Shown here one piece after another: positions 17,259 to 26,441 of a stretch of 35,875 nt of DNA (its first letter is position 1; each line of letters starts with the position of its first letter). The DNA lies in assembly GCA_022819905.1 (NCBI GenBank), contig JAJEGJ010000105.1, positions 1 to 35,875 on the forward strand, in the 5' to 3' direction. The position numbers were made by a program, and so were the translations under genes. The stretch comes from Alphaproteobacteria bacterium (GTDB lineage: Bacteria; Pseudomonadota; Alphaproteobacteria; TMED109). Below the pieces are notes generated by a model. The model did no database searches, was not told the origin of the DNA, and was given only the letters and a program-made list of their open reading frames with translations.

Positions 17259-18902
17259 TCATCCTTCGTTGTCTTCCGCAAGGAAGCCGCGGGCCACCTC
17301 GCTTGCCTGTTCCATGGTTTCCACCAGGCACCCTTCGGGCACGCGCTGCGAGACACCGAACGCAAACAGCGTTTCTCCCACCACGTCCGAGAGGCCCGCG
17401 AGAATGAACGCGGTACGCTGCTCCCGGGCGATGTCCAGCAGGTCTCCGATCAGTTTGGCGGCGCTGTCGTCGAGGTAGGTGGTACCGGAGAAATCGAAGA
17501 TCACGACGTCGTGGCCCTTGATGTCCGCGCCGATGACGGCCACGAGCTGCCTGGACGACGCCACGGTGAACCCCCCCTTGAGCCGCACCAGCCCGACCCG
17601 CGCGGAACTGGGGTCGGCGTGCGCCATGGCGGCACGGCCCGCGAAGACGTCCCGGTCGAGTAGCGGGACCGAAATCACGCTTTGCAGTTCGAAGCGCTCG
17701 AGCTGTCGCGCATGGACCATGCCGGCGGCGATCAGTCCCACGGCGCCACCGGTGATGAGGTCGACGAACACGGTCAGGGTCAGGGTCGTCAGGATGACGA
17801 TCAGGTAATCGCGTCGGAGGTGGCGGGCGCGGCCGAGCAGGTCCCAGTCGATGAGGCCCCAGCCGACCCGGATCAGGATGGCCGCCAGCACCGCGTGGGG
17901 AATCGGTGCGACCAGGTGCCCCAATCCCAGCACCATCGCGAGCACGAGCATGGCGCGCAGGGCGCCCGATACCCGCGTGGAGCCGCCTGCCCGAATGTTG
18001 GTCACGGTGCTGACCGACGCGCCCGCGCCCGGCAGTCCGCCGATCAGCCCCGCGACGACGTTGCCGATACCCTGGCCGAACAGTTCGCGGTTCGGATTGT
18101 GCCGCGAGCCGGTGAGCGAGTCCGCGACCATGCCCGCGAGGAGGCTGTCGATCGAACCCAGCAGGGCGAGGATGAGCGCGGGCTGCAATGCGCTGATCAC
18201 GAACGTGAGCGAGGGCACTGCGAGTTGCAGCTGTGGCAGGACCGCGGGGATCGGTCCGATCGTCGGCGCCTCGGTCAGCCACTGAACGCCGAGCAGGGAA
18301 CCCGCGACCAGGGCGGCTAGGGGCGCGGGCAGCCATCGGCCAAATCTTCTGGGCCAGAACACCGTGGTGGCCAAGGCGGCAACGCCGACCACGAGGGCGT
18401 GCGGCTCGAGGTTGCCGACGATGTCCGGCAGCGCCTGCAGCGACGGGATGGCTCCCCCGGGCACGGCGGGGGAGCCGAGGAGCGGCGCAATCTGCACCAG
18501 CAGGATGGTCAGGCCGATCCCCGACAGAACGCCCGAGATGACGACATAGGGGGTGTAGGCGACGAAGCGTCCCAGGCCGGACAGCCCCAGCAGGACCTGC
18601 AGCAGGCCGCCCATGATCACGACGGTGAAGGCTTCCGACAGACTGGTGGAATGCGCCGTCACGATCACCGCCATCGCGACGGTCACCGAAGGCGCGGGAC
18701 CCGAAATCACCGTGCGGGTGCCGCCGAACACGGCCGCGAAGAAGCCGACGGCGATCGAGCCGTACAGTCCGGCAGCCGCCCCCAGGCCCGAGGCGACGCC
18801 GAAGGCGAGCGCAAACGGCAGCGATACTACGGTTGCCGTGACCGCGCCCGACAGATCGCCGCGAAAGGTCTGGAGGTCGTAACGCAAGCGGCCTGACCCC
18901 AC
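17259..18902 (-). CDS. SulP-family anion transporter with STAS domain
   Basis: 547 residues, normal for bacterial SulP (SLC26-like) transporters, which move sulfate, bicarbonate or other anions across the inner membrane. The hydrophobic part (about 20-400) contains the SulP pattern: GVASGLGAAAGLYGSIAVGFFAA near the N-terminus, then TRTVISGPAPSVTVAMAV, and GLPGAGASVSTVTNIRAGG later. The cytoplasmic STAS domain (about 420-540) includes VVIFDFSGTTYLDDSAAKLIG, with the Asp-Asp-Ser of its regulatory loop. The start is GTG at 18902 with AGGGA upstream. It begins 30 bases after the end of the decarboxylase gene on the same strand, so the two are almost certainly one operon. The substrate cannot be read from the sequence; the partner suggests an anion linked to amino-acid decarboxylation. 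Confidence 0.88.
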   Translation of the reverse strand: MGSGRLRYDLQTFRGDLSGAVTATVVSLPFALAFGVASGLGAAAGLYGSIAVGFFAAVFGGTRTVISGPAPSVTVAMAVIVTAHSTSLSEAFTVVIMGGLLQVLLGLSGLGRFVAYTPYVVISGVLSGIGLTILLVQIAPLLGSPAVPGGAIPSLQALPDIVGNLEPHALVVGVAALATTVFWPRRFGRWLPAPLAALVAGSLLGVQWLTEAPTIGPIPAVLPQLQLAVPSLTFVISALQPALILALLGSIDSLLAGMVADSLTGSRHNPNRELFGQGIGNVVAGLIGGLPGAGASVSTVTNIRAGGSTRVSGALRAMLVLAMVLGLGHLVAPIPHAVLAAILIRVGWGLIDWDLLGRARHLRRDYLIVILTTLTLTVFVDLITGGAVGLIAAGMVHARQLERFELQSVISVPLLDRDVFAGRAAMAHADPSSARVGLVRLKGGFTVASSRQLVAVIGADIKGHDVVIFDFSGTTYLDDSAAKLIGDLLDIAREQRTAFILAGLSDVVGETLFAFGVSQRVPEGCLVETMEQASEVARGFLAEDNEG

Positions 18903-18932
18903 GCGTCGCTTCGTCCCTGAAACGGCCGCCCG

Positions 18933-20405
18933 CTATCGCGTCTGCTGCTCCGCGGCTTCCGTACCGAAGCGCTCCACCGCGTCCAGCGTTTCGCGGACGT
19001 CCTCCCAGGTGGTGTCGTGATGCAGGATGCAGAGCCTGAGCGAAAACGTCCCGTCCGGCGCGGCCGAAGAGATCAGTGCCCGATCCTCCCAGAAGATGCG
19101 GGCCAGCACCGCCCGGTTGATCATCTCCAGGGCCTCTTCGTCGAGGGATGCATCGTCGGGCCTGAAGCGGAAGCACACGATCCCCAGCGAGACGGGGGCC
19201 AGCAGTTCCAGCGTCGGCCGCGCGCGGATGTGGCGACCGGCCTCGGCGGCCAGTGCCATCGTGCGTGACACGGCCTGGCGAAACGCATCCATGCCGAAGG
19301 TCTGGATGGACATCCAGACTTTCAGCGCGCGAAACGAACGGCTCAACTGCAGCCCGCGGTCCGCAAAATTGGGGTGATTGGTGCCCCACACGGTGTCCTG
19401 CAGCACGTCGTGCCGCAGCCCAAAGGCGTTCTCGAGCGTCTTGACATCCTTGACCATCAGACAGCCGGCCTCGTACGGCTGGAAGAACCATTTGTGCGCG
19501 TCGAGCCCGATCGAGTCGGCGCGTTCGATCCCGCCCATGAGCGCCCGACCCTCCTCGACGACAACAGCAAAGCCGCCGTAGGCGGCGTCGGCGTGCAGCC
19601 ACAGATCCTGGGCTTCGCAGTAGTCCGCGATCGTCGCCAGTGGGTCGATGGCTCCGGTACTGGCCGTGCCGGCGTTGGCGCACACGGCGAGGGGGTGCAA
19701 ACCCACGGCGCGGTCGCGCGCCACCGCCTCTGCCAGCGCCGCGACATCCATCCGGAAGCAGCTGTCGCTCGGAATCTGGCGGATGTGCTCTTGACGGACA
19801 CCGATGATGCGCGCCGCCCGGGCAATGGCACCGTGGGTCTGATCGCTCATGTACACGCAGGCCCGTTCGGGCGAAGCCCCGGCCGCCTCCCGGGCCGCGA
19901 CCAGCGCGTCGAGAGCCGCGGCCGAGCCACCGCTCGTGAAGAGCCCGCCGGCGCCCTCCGGGTATCCGAGCCAGCGGCGGAACCAGTCGACGACGACCAG
20001 CTCAAGCTGGCTCGGGCCGCTCGCCGCCAGCCAGGTGCAGGCGTTGATGTTGTAGCCCGCGGCCAGAAAGTCGCCGATCACCCCGGGCCAGGTGATGCAC
20101 GACGGCACGAACGCAAAGAAGCGGGGGTGCTGGTGCCGGGCCGCTGTCGGGAGGATCTCGCGGGCGACCTGCTCCAGCACCTCGCCTGCTGGCCGACCGT
20201 GCCGGGGCGGGTCCGCCATCAACTGGTCCTCGAGCGCCTGCTGAAAGTCCCCCTCCCAGGCGTCCTTGCCGGGAAGTTGCGTGTTCCAGTCGACAAGCAG
20301 CTCGGTGGCTCTCTGGGCCAGCTGGAGCATGTCCTCGCGCGGCATCTGCAAGCTTGCGCGCCTGGCCCCGCCGACATCTGGATTCGATAGTTCCCCGTCC
20401 CGCAT
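18933..20405 (-). CDS. PLP-dependent amino-acid decarboxylase, group II (aromatic-L-amino-acid/cysteine-sulfinate type)
   Basis: 490 residues, as expected for group II decarboxylases. The PLP lysine is K305 in [11 protein letters not shown]273 in HADAAYGG binds the pyridine nitrogen, H191 in SDQTHGAI stacks on the ring, and the phosphate loop is [13 protein letters not shown] (156-168). The N-terminal [20 protein letters not shown] is the family's entry segment. Members decarboxylate DOPA, tryptophan, tyrosine, glutamate, aspartate or cysteine sulfinate, or act as aldehyde synthases; the substrate is not evident here. It is the first gene of an operon whose second gene is a SulP transporter. 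The protein is soluble and probably homodimeric. ATG 20405 is used; a second in-frame ATG lies 20 codons on (MPREDML). Confidence 0.85.
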   Translation of the reverse strand: MRDGELSNPDVGGARRASLQMPREDMLQLAQRATELLVDWNTQLPGKDAWEGDFQQALEDQLMADPPRHGRPAGEVLEQVAREILPTAARHQHPRFFAFVPSCITWPGVIGDFLAAGYNINACTWLAASGPSQLELVVVDWFRRWLGYPEGAGGLFTSGGSAAALDALVAAREAAGASPERACVYMSDQTHGAIARAARIIGVRQEHIRQIPSDSCFRMDVAALAEAVARDRAVGLHPLAVCANAGTASTGAIDPLATIADYCEAQDLWLHADAAYGGFAVVVEEGRALMGGIERADSIGLDAHKWFFQPYEAGCLMVKDVKTLENAFGLRHDVLQDTVWGTNHPNFADRGLQLSRSFRALKVWMSIQTFGMDAFRQAVSRTMALAAEAGRHIRARPTLELLAPVSLGIVCFRFRPDDASLDEEALEMINRAVLARIFWEDRALISSAAPDGTFSLRLCILHHDTTWEDVRETLDAVERFGTEAAEQQTR

Positions 20406-21003
20406 GGCTCTTCGTTCTCTCTTGCTTCTGTCCGGTGAACACGAACGTCATATCGACGTTGGCACCCGCAATCGCTTGCCAGCCAGGGACGGGCCCCGTG
20501 GATGCCGTGCCGCGACGAAGTCTAGCGGCGCATCCCGGCATCTGTTTCCGACATCCGGATGCCGCGCTAGGGAGTCTGGCGACGAGCCTGAAGTTGCATA
20601 AGCGGCTAGCGAGCAGGGCGGCTACGGTCCAGCCAGCGGTGTAGCGGGAGGACTGACCACGGTCCTCTCGGTCCCGAAACGCTGCAACGTGGCCCGGCCG
20701 GAGTTACGGTTTGCAGTTGAGGAAACCGATAGCGTGCGCTGGACGACGGACAGGGGCGATAGCCGCTCGAATTTGCGAAAGCATGGTGTCGGCCGCGAGG
20801 CTGCTTAACAAGCATTTGCGGAACCCTTGACAGTGCGACGCCGGACCCGAATCGAGTTGAAGGGCAGCGGCCTGCCGTTGGCCTTGCGGGCAATGGGATT
20901 GTCGCGGTGTGGCACACGTCACCAGTTCCGGGCACCAGTGCTGGCTCTGGGGTGGGGTGGATCGTCACCGCCAGGAACGCCACACTGTGCCAAAGGAGAG
21001 CCT
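20406..21003. other. divergent intergenic region
   Basis: About 600 bases between the decarboxylase start (minus) and the small BrnA-like gene (plus). It must hold both promoters. An upstream in-frame extension of the small gene (from about 20827) is arginine/glycine-rich and not conserved-looking. In particular I find no BrnT-type toxin frame here. Confidence 0.4.
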
Positions 21004-21186
21004 ATGAAGAAGCGGAATTCCGAGACCCGTTCGCCGCAAGGGAACCCCGAACTCGAGGCGCTTGAGGCGCTTCCGAATCAGGGCATCGACACCAGCGACA
21101 TCCCCGAAATTCTCGACTGGTCGGGTGCGCGGCGGGGTGGCCTGTACTCGGGCGGCCGTCCGCGCCGGCCCACAGCGACACCATGA
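21004..21186 (+). CDS. short BrnA-like antitoxin N-terminal homologue
   Basis: 60 residues from ATG 21004, preceded by a good AAGGAG ribosome-binding site. Residues about 15-45 (ELEALEALPNQGIDTSDIPE and ILDWSGARRGGLY) match the linker/N-terminal region of BrnA-type antitoxins, in which this segment is followed by a ribbon-helix-helix DNA-binding domain. Here the sequence diverges at SGGRPRRPTATP and stops, and no RHH segment can be found in any downstream frame. It is therefore truncated, or a member of a family that keeps only the toxin-binding part. No BrnT toxin lies next to it. It converges with the periplasmic binding protein gene. Confidence 0.6.
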   Translation: MKKRNSETRSPQGNPELEALEALPNQGIDTSDIPEILDWSGARRGGLYSGGRPRRPTATP

Positions 21187-21245
21187 ACGACCCGGCATCC
21201 GGCGGCCTCTGCCCGACGTAGCGGTGGCGGTCGCACGCCGAAAAC

Positions 21246-22004
21246 CTAACGGATGCTGAACGGGAAGTAGCGGGCGTTGATCTGTTCGTAGGTGCCGTTC
21301 GCGAGGATGGCCTCGAGGCCGCGGTTCAGGCGTGACAGGAGCGAGGCGTCCTCGTGGCGCACCGCGATGCCAATGCCTTCATCCAGGCTGTATCCCTCGC
21401 CGGCGAATTCGAAGCCGGCGCCCTCCGGGCCCTGAAGCCAGGCGTATGCGCCCAGGCCGTCGCCGAAGACGGCATCCAAGCGGCCGGCGACGAGGTCCCC
21501 GTAGAGCTCCACCTGGCCGGCATAAAGCTTGATCGTTGCCGTATCGGCCAGGTTGGCCGCTAGCCAGTCGGAGGCGATCGTCGCGCGGGCCGCACCGATG
21601 GTCTTGCCCGCCGCATCGGCCGGGTCGAATCCAGCGCCATGGCGCGCCACGAAGCGAACCACGTTGCTGTAGTACCGGTCCGTGAAGCTCACCCGCTGGC
21701 GGCGCTTCTCGGTGATCGACATGCTGGCGGCGATCGCATCGAAGCTGCCAGCGTGCAGTTCCGGGATCAGCCGCTCCCATTCCTCCAGCACGATCTCGCA
21801 CTCGGCGCCGAGTTCCGTGCAGAGCGCAAGAGCGATGTCAACGTCGAAGCCAACGATCGCGCCATCGTGGTCGATATAGGTGAACGGCGGATAATCGCCG
21901 GTCGTGGCGATACGCAGCTTCTCCGCCGCGAGCGCCGGCATTGCCGCCAGCAGCACCAGTGCCGAAGCAGCCGCAAGCAGTCTCATGAGCCTTGTCGCTC
22001 CCAT
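21246..22004 (-). CDS. periplasmic amino-acid-type solute-binding protein (SBP_bac_3)
   Basis: 252 residues, typical for family 3 binding proteins of polar amino-acid ABC importers. A Sec signal peptide (MRLLAAASALVLLAAMPALA) ends just before AEKLRIATTGDYPPFTYID, the characteristic first strand. GFDVDIALALC, then FDAIAASMSITEKRRQRVSF, are the other family signatures, the latter contacting ligand. The start is ATG 22004 or, more compactly, ATG 21986; both keep the signal peptide. There is no permease or ATPase gene nearby, so it is an orphan that either serves a distant transporter or acts as a sensor. A TACAAT -10 and a palindrome lie just upstream. Confidence 0.85.
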   Translation of the reverse strand: MGATRLMRLLAAASALVLLAAMPALAAEKLRIATTGDYPPFTYIDHDGAIVGFDVDIALALCTELGAECEIVLEEWERLIPELHAGSFDAIAASMSITEKRRQRVSFTDRYYSNVVRFVARHGAGFDPADAAGKTIGAARATIASDWLAANLADTATIKLYAGQVELYGDLVAGRLDAVFGDGLGAYAWLQGPEGAGFEFAGEGYSLDEGIGIAVRHEDASLLSRLNRGLEAILANGTYEQINARYFPFSIR

Positions 22005-22019
22005 CCGTCTGGGTAATTG

Positions 22020-22039
22020 CCCATTGAATGGGAATTGTA
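22020..22039 (-). promoter_or_regulatory. putative promoter and operator of the binding-protein gene
   Basis: On the minus strand TACAAT (22039-22034) is a good -10 hexamer, with no clear -35. Directly downstream is the palindrome CCCATT-G-AATGGG (22020-22032), which would cover the transcription start. Repression of the binding-protein gene from this site is inferred. Confidence 0.35.
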
Positions 22040-22470
22040 TGGGACGCGACCCGTGCGAGGCACGAAATGCCGCCCACTCGTGGCGGCCCCGGCTCGACCG
22101 GGGCGGACATCGTCGAGTATCACAGGCGGGAGGCAGCGTGGTGACCCCCTATGGCGCGGTGCGCTTGTTGCCTTCGGCGAAGCCGTGGTTTTCCACGAAC
22201 CGGTGCGGCAGGGCGCCTGCCTATTCGTGGATACGGCGTTGATACCTGCGGTAGGGGCGCACTGCCGCCTGCCGAATTCGCGACCGGATCGATCGGGCGG
22301 GGCTGGTCGGAACAGCCTGCAGCGTAGATCGCCTACCTCATGGTGGGGCTGCCTGGGGGATCCGCTTGCGCACCGGTGCGCGGCCCTGGGCTGGCATTCC
22401 TTCCGAGATTCCCTCACCGACAGATACGCTAGAGTGATGCGGTTTCCTTCGCAGGCAGGTATTCCAGCCC
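22040..22470. other. divergent intergenic region
   Basis: About 430 bases between the binding-protein promoter and the HupE-family gene. Frames on both strands are open, but I recognise nothing in them. A forward stretch FGEAVVFHEPVRQGACLF (about 22170-22225) looks weakly coding and could be a remnant. No riboswitch consensus (cobalamin or nickel) was found. Confidence 0.35.
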
Positions 22471-23616
22471 ATGAACAAGCGCATGCTTCATCCGGCCGCG
22501 ATGCTCGCCTTGCTGGCGCTTCTGTCGCTGTCGGCGACCGCCCGTGCGCACGAGATCAGGCCGGCGACCGCCGATCTGTCCCTCGACAGAGGCGGCGGCT
22601 ACGAGGTCTCGATCGAACTCAACCTGGAAGCCCTGCTCGCCGGCATCGGGCCCGCCCACAGCGACACGTCCGAAGCACCCAGCGCCGCCGAGTACGCGGG
22701 GTTCCGCAGCCTTCCGCCGGGCGACTTGCGCCGCGCATTCGACGGGTTTGTTGAGCAGTTCCTGGGCGGCGTCATGATGAGCGCCGGAGACATGCGGCTG
22801 CAGCCGGCAGTCCTCGATGTGCAAGTGCCTCCGGTGGGGGACACCGGGTTCCCGCGCCTCTCCCGGATCGTGCTCGGCGGCACGCTGCCACCCGGCACGA
22901 CAAGCGTGACCTGGGCCTGGGATGCGGAATTTGGCCCGACCGTGATTCGGGTCCCGGGTCCGAACGAGGGCGATCCTCCGGTCTTCACCGAGTTCCTGCA
23001 GAACGGCGTTGCCAGCGACTCGATCCCCATCGCCGGCCAGGTCCGCCGGAACGTCTACGAGATCTCGCGCGACTACCTGGTGATCGGCTTCACGCACATC
23101 CTGCCGAAGGGCCTTGACCACATCCTGTTCGTGATCGGTCTCTACCTCCTCAGCACGCGCCTCTCGACCCTCGTGTGGCAGGTGACAAGCTTCACGATCG
23201 CGCACACGATCACGCTGGCGCTCGCCATGCTCGGCATTGTCAGCCTGTCGCCGTCGATCGTTGAGCCTTTGATCGCGGCATCCATCGTCTACATCGGCAT
23301 CGAGAACACGGTCACGAACCGGCTGCAGCGCTGGCGGCCCGCGATCGTGTTCGGGTTCGGCCTCCTCCACGGACTCGGCTTTGCCGGTGTCCTGACCGAC
23401 ATTGGGCTGGCGCCTGCGGAGTTCGTGACCGGCCTCGTTGCCTTCAACGTCGGTGTCGAGCTTGGGCAGCTTGCCGTGATCGCCGCCTGCTTCCTGGTTG
23501 CCGGTCTCTGGTTCCGACACAAGGACTGGTACCGGTCCGTCATCACGAACCCGGCGTCGGTCCTGATCGCGGCGATCGGGGCGTGGTGGTTCGTCGAACG
23601 GACGGTGCTCGCCTGA
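22471..23616 (+). CDS. HupE/UreJ-family membrane protein with exported N-terminal domain
   Basis: 381 residues. A signal peptide (about 1-26, ending TARA) precedes a mature N-terminus beginning HEIRP. A periplasmic domain of about 170 residues follows, then a C-terminal membrane domain (about 200-380) of the HupE_UreJ_2 type with six or so hydrophobic helices. Histidine/aspartate motifs in the helices, GFTHILPKGLDHILFV (206-221), FTIAHTI (241-247) and GLLHGLGFAG, are those of the nickel/cobalt permease-like HupE/UreJ family. Metal transport is known for small HupE/UreJ proteins; for this longer form it is plausible but not shown. There are no hydrogenase or urease genes nearby. The ribosome-binding site before ATG 22471 is weak. 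Confidence 0.82.
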   Translation: MNKRMLHPAAMLALLALLSLSATARAHEIRPATADLSLDRGGGYEVSIELNLEALLAGIGPAHSDTSEAPSAAEYAGFRSLPPGDLRRAFDGFVEQFLGGVMMSAGDMRLQPAVLDVQVPPVGDTGFPRLSRIVLGGTLPPGTTSVTWAWDAEFGPTVIRVPGPNEGDPPVFTEFLQNGVASDSIPIAGQVRRNVYEISRDYLVIGFTHILPKGLDHILFVIGLYLLSTRLSTLVWQVTSFTIAHTITLALAMLGIVSLSPSIVEPLIAASIVYIGIENTVTNRLQRWRPAIVFGFGLLHGLGFAGVLTDIGLAPAEFVTGLVAFNVGVELGQLAVIAACFLVAGLWFRHKDWYRSVITNPASVLIAAIGAWWFVERTVLA

Positions 23617-23861
23617 GCACGGCCGCGGGAAATCAGCGACACCGACCTCGGACAGCCCAAGCATGTTGCGGTAGCGGTTCCGCCAGCGCCGGCCTGCAAT
23701 GGCGCCGGCGTTGCCCCGACGATTGCCGACCCGTGACCGATGGGGGGCCGTCGGCAGGCGGGTTGATCGTGTACCGATTCGCAGGACAGGTTGTCAATCC
23801 CTCTCGATGCTGCGGTGTGCATAGTGCACGCCGAATATCTGACGAACGGCGGGAGGCAGCC

Positions 23862-24755
23862 ATGCATCGGATTCGCCGAGGGAGCGCTCTGCCGGCGTTC
23901 CTGCCTGTTCTCGTAGCGGCGGGGATCCTGACCATCCAGGGCTGGACAGGCGCGCCCGCCGAAGCGTCTCAGGCGTCTGCGACCAGCCCGCCCGCGGCCG
24001 GGGTGACCCCGGTCGGGATCGTCCCCTACCTGAGCCTCGGGATGTCCCGGGTGCGTTCGCAGGACACCCGGTTCGTCGATAGCGGGGACGCTGGTCATGC
24101 TGGGCTCTATGGCACCAATGAACGCTTCGATGCCGGAGCGGTCGACGACGGCCTGCAGCTTCGTCTGGCCGCGGGCCTCCGGTTGCCGTATCGGTTGCGC
24201 GCCCAGCTGGAACTCGCCGCCGCCCGAGCCCTCGATTGGCGCGGCAACACGAACTACCGCGCCGCAGGCGAGCATCAGCCGTCCGGGGCACGACTGGACA
24301 CCGAGCAGCTCCTGCTTGCCGGGTTCCATGATTTCCCGGGATGGGAACTCGCTCCGGGCCGCACCGTGCAGCCCTTCCTGGGCGCCGGGCTGGGCGTCAC
24401 CCGCTACCGCCTGGACAGCTACGTGCAACGCTTCCCCGGGCCGGACGATCCGCGGGGCAGCCTGCGCCGGGGTCCTGGCGGCGAGGTTCCCTTCACCGCG
24501 CTTCCCGCCGGAAGCGGGCGGAATCTCACCTGGATGCTGACGGCGGGGATCGCGATACCGATCAGCGGGCGAATCAACCTCGACCTGAGCTACCGGTACG
24601 CGGATGCAGGAGCCATCGGGACCGACGTCGGCGACATCGCCATCGTGCGGTACCGCGAGGACGGCACCCGGAGGGAAATCCCCGTCACGATCGATGAAAC
24701 CTCCGCGGACTACCGGACCCACGCGTGGCTCATGACGCTCCGCGTCGGGTTCTAG
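23862..24755 (+). CDS. outer-membrane beta-barrel protein
   Basis: 297 residues from ATG 23862, chosen because GGGAGG precedes it at 23851 and it opens a signal peptide (hydrophobic FLPVLVAAGILTIQGW, cleavage near APAEASQA). The mature part alternates polar and hydrophobic residues: VPYLSLGMSRV, LQLRLAAGLRLPYRLRAQLEL, PFLGAGLGVTRYRL, INLDLSYRYADAG. It ends HAWLMTLRVGF with the terminal phenylalanine used for barrel insertion. This matches the opacity/OmpA-like 8-stranded barrel class. The specific function is unknown. It lies 245 bases after the HupE-family gene and 133 bases before the amidohydrolase gene on the same strand. Confidence 0.75.
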   Translation: MHRIRRGSALPAFLPVLVAAGILTIQGWTGAPAEASQASATSPPAAGVTPVGIVPYLSLGMSRVRSQDTRFVDSGDAGHAGLYGTNERFDAGAVDDGLQLRLAAGLRLPYRLRAQLELAAARALDWRGNTNYRAAGEHQPSGARLDTEQLLLAGFHDFPGWELAPGRTVQPFLGAGLGVTRYRLDSYVQRFPGPDDPRGSLRRGPGGEVPFTALPAGSGRNLTWMLTAGIAIPISGRINLDLSYRYADAGAIGTDVGDIAIVRYREDGTRREIPVTIDETSADYRTHAWLMTLRVGF

Positions 24756-24888
24756 CCCGCGCCCCAGCCGGGACGTGCGAGTACCGAGCGCAGGTTGACC
24801 ACCGCCACGGAGGAGAAGCGTGGCGCCGGTGCAACGGATGCCTGCGCAATACTCCTCCGTGCCGCCTTCGCCGTGAGGGAAGTTGACG

Positions 24889-26403
24889 ATGCTCCACGCC
24901 GACCGGCCGACCACCGCCCGAACCGCCGGACGCCGGCTGGCGTCGTGCCTCCTCGCCCTGTTCCTGTGCGCAGGCGCCGCACCCGTTCCCGATGCCGCCG
25001 CCGATCCCGGCCCGGCGGCCCATCGGCACTGCGACTTCACGCCGGCGGCAGGTGCCGGCGGGCCGAGTCCGGGACTGATCGTCGGCGCCGAGGTGCTGCT
25101 GCCCGAGGGCCCCGCACCGGGCCATGCCGTGCACATCCACGAGGACGGCAGCATCAGCGCGGTGGCGCCGTTCGGCAGCGTGCGGACCGCCCATCCCGAA
25201 GCCGGGGTTCTCGACTGTCGCGAACGGGCAGTGCTGTCGCCCGGCTTCGTTAACCCCCACGAGCACCCGGCCTACAGCTACGCCTTTCCTGACGCCGATC
25301 TGAAGCCGGGCTATGCCCACCGGGACGAATGGCGCCTCGGCATCAATGGCAAGCAGCGGTTGCCAACACCGCCGCCGATCCGCTTCACGGCCGGCGACCG
25401 ACGGTCAACCGCGATTCTCGTCGCGATGGAGCTTCGACATCTGCTCGGCGGTGCGACCGCGATCGCAGGTTCGGGCGGCGTGCCCGGCGTGATCCGCAAC
25501 GACAATCGCCGCAAGCGACCCGGCGACGCAGCGCTCTACGAGGCGGAGGCGGACGTATCGACCTTCCCGTTCTCGCTCCACGTGGTCGAGGACCTGCGGG
25601 ATGAATGCGCCGGCGGCCCGGCGCATCGATTCCCCCCGGCGCCCGGCCGAAGCCCGGCGTTCATGGCCTACGTCCCGCATGTCGGCGAAGGCCGGCGGTC
25701 GAGCTGCGCGGCTCGGGCCGAGGTGGCGCGCTACCTGGCGCGCGTGCAGCGGCGTGACCGCCGTTACGCCATGGTGCACGGGGTGGCCACGGACCGGGAC
25801 GACTACGCGGTGATGCGGGCGTCGGATGTGACGCTGGTGTGGTCGCCCCGCTCGAATCTCGCGCTCTACGGCGAGACCGTCGACATCGCCGGCGCGCTGG
25901 AAGAGCGCGTGCGGATCGCCCTGTCGACCGACTGGTCGCCGAGCGGATCGTTCAACATGCGCGAGGAAATCAAGTGCGCGAGACGGGTGACGAGGGATGC
26001 CGGCGTGGCGGCATCCGGCGAAGCGCTGTGGCGCATGGCCACCAGCAACGGAGCCTACGCGCTGGGCCTCGAGGACCGCATCGGCGCGATCGGGCCCGGG
26101 TTGCTGGCGGATCTGTTGCTCGTCAGGCACGACGGAGGAGATCCCCACGAGGCGGTGTTGACGGCGACGGACCAGGACATCCTTGCGGCCTGGATCCACG
26201 GCAGGGTGATCCTGCTAGCCGACACGCTGGACGCACGCCTGGGCGACCAGGCGTGCGTCACGCTCGCGGGTATCGCGCCGCAGGTATGCGGCGTGCTCGG
26301 TCCCGCGGGACTGCCGGTGGAGACATTTGCCGACGACATCGAGGACGCCGTACCGCTGACCGACGTGAGCCGGCAGGCGCCCTGCGCGATGCCTTCGCAC
26401 TGA
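24889..26403 (+). CDS. exported metal-dependent amidohydrolase
   Basis: 504 residues. ATG 24889 is preferred over TTG 24883 because GAGGGA sits about 8 bases upstream of it. A signal peptide (RRLASCLLALFLCAGAAPVP) sends it to the periplasm or beyond. Amidohydrolase-fold metal ligands are visible: NPHEHP with H124 and H126, then H264 in VPHVGEG, H297 in YAMVHGVATD, and D348 in LSTDWSPSGSFNM. The final barrel/beta-sandwich part ends with GLLADLLLVRHDG, the usual closing motif. The C-terminus is cysteine-containing and may be disulfide-bonded. The substrate is not known; relatives cleave C-N bonds in hydantoins, imidazolones, N-acyl amino acids or dipeptides. It lies between an outer-membrane barrel and a TonB receptor. 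Confidence 0.82.
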   Translation: MLHADRPTTARTAGRRLASCLLALFLCAGAAPVPDAAADPGPAAHRHCDFTPAAGAGGPSPGLIVGAEVLLPEGPAPGHAVHIHEDGSISAVAPFGSVRTAHPEAGVLDCRERAVLSPGFVNPHEHPAYSYAFPDADLKPGYAHRDEWRLGINGKQRLPTPPPIRFTAGDRRSTAILVAMELRHLLGGATAIAGSGGVPGVIRNDNRRKRPGDAALYEAEADVSTFPFSLHVVEDLRDECAGGPAHRFPPAPGRSPAFMAYVPHVGEGRRSSCAARAEVARYLARVQRRDRRYAMVHGVATDRDDYAVMRASDVTLVWSPRSNLALYGETVDIAGALEERVRIALSTDWSPSGSFNMREEIKCARRVTRDAGVAASGEALWRMATSNGAYALGLEDRIGAIGPGLLADLLLVRHDGGDPHEAVLTATDQDILAAWIHGRVILLADTLDARLGDQACVTLAGIAPQVCGVLGPAGLPVETFADDIEDAVPLTDVSRQAPCAMPSH

Positions 26404-26441
26404 CGCCGGGCGCGATCAAGCCTCGGAGCGTCAGCCCGGCG
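26404..26441 (+). terminator. hairpin after the amidohydrolase gene
   Basis: CGCCGGGC (26404-26411) pairs perfectly with GCCCGGCG (26434-26441) across a 22-base loop, starting at the stop codon. There is no U-run. It probably separates the amidohydrolase transcript from the receptor gene. Confidence 0.45.

Noticed and set aside
17149-19683. 844-codon minus-strand open frame across the SulP and decarboxylase genes
   Set aside because: It is a frame-shadow: the translation is arginine/glycine-rich without domains, whereas another minus frame gives the two clear proteins.
22040-22470. Metal or cobalamin riboswitch before the HupE-like gene
   Set aside because: The conserved core elements of these riboswitches could not be found by eye on the plus strand.
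23289-25154. 621-codon minus-strand open frame opposite HupE-like, barrel and amidohydrolase genes
   Set aside because: Spans three well-supported plus-strand genes and shows no conserved features.
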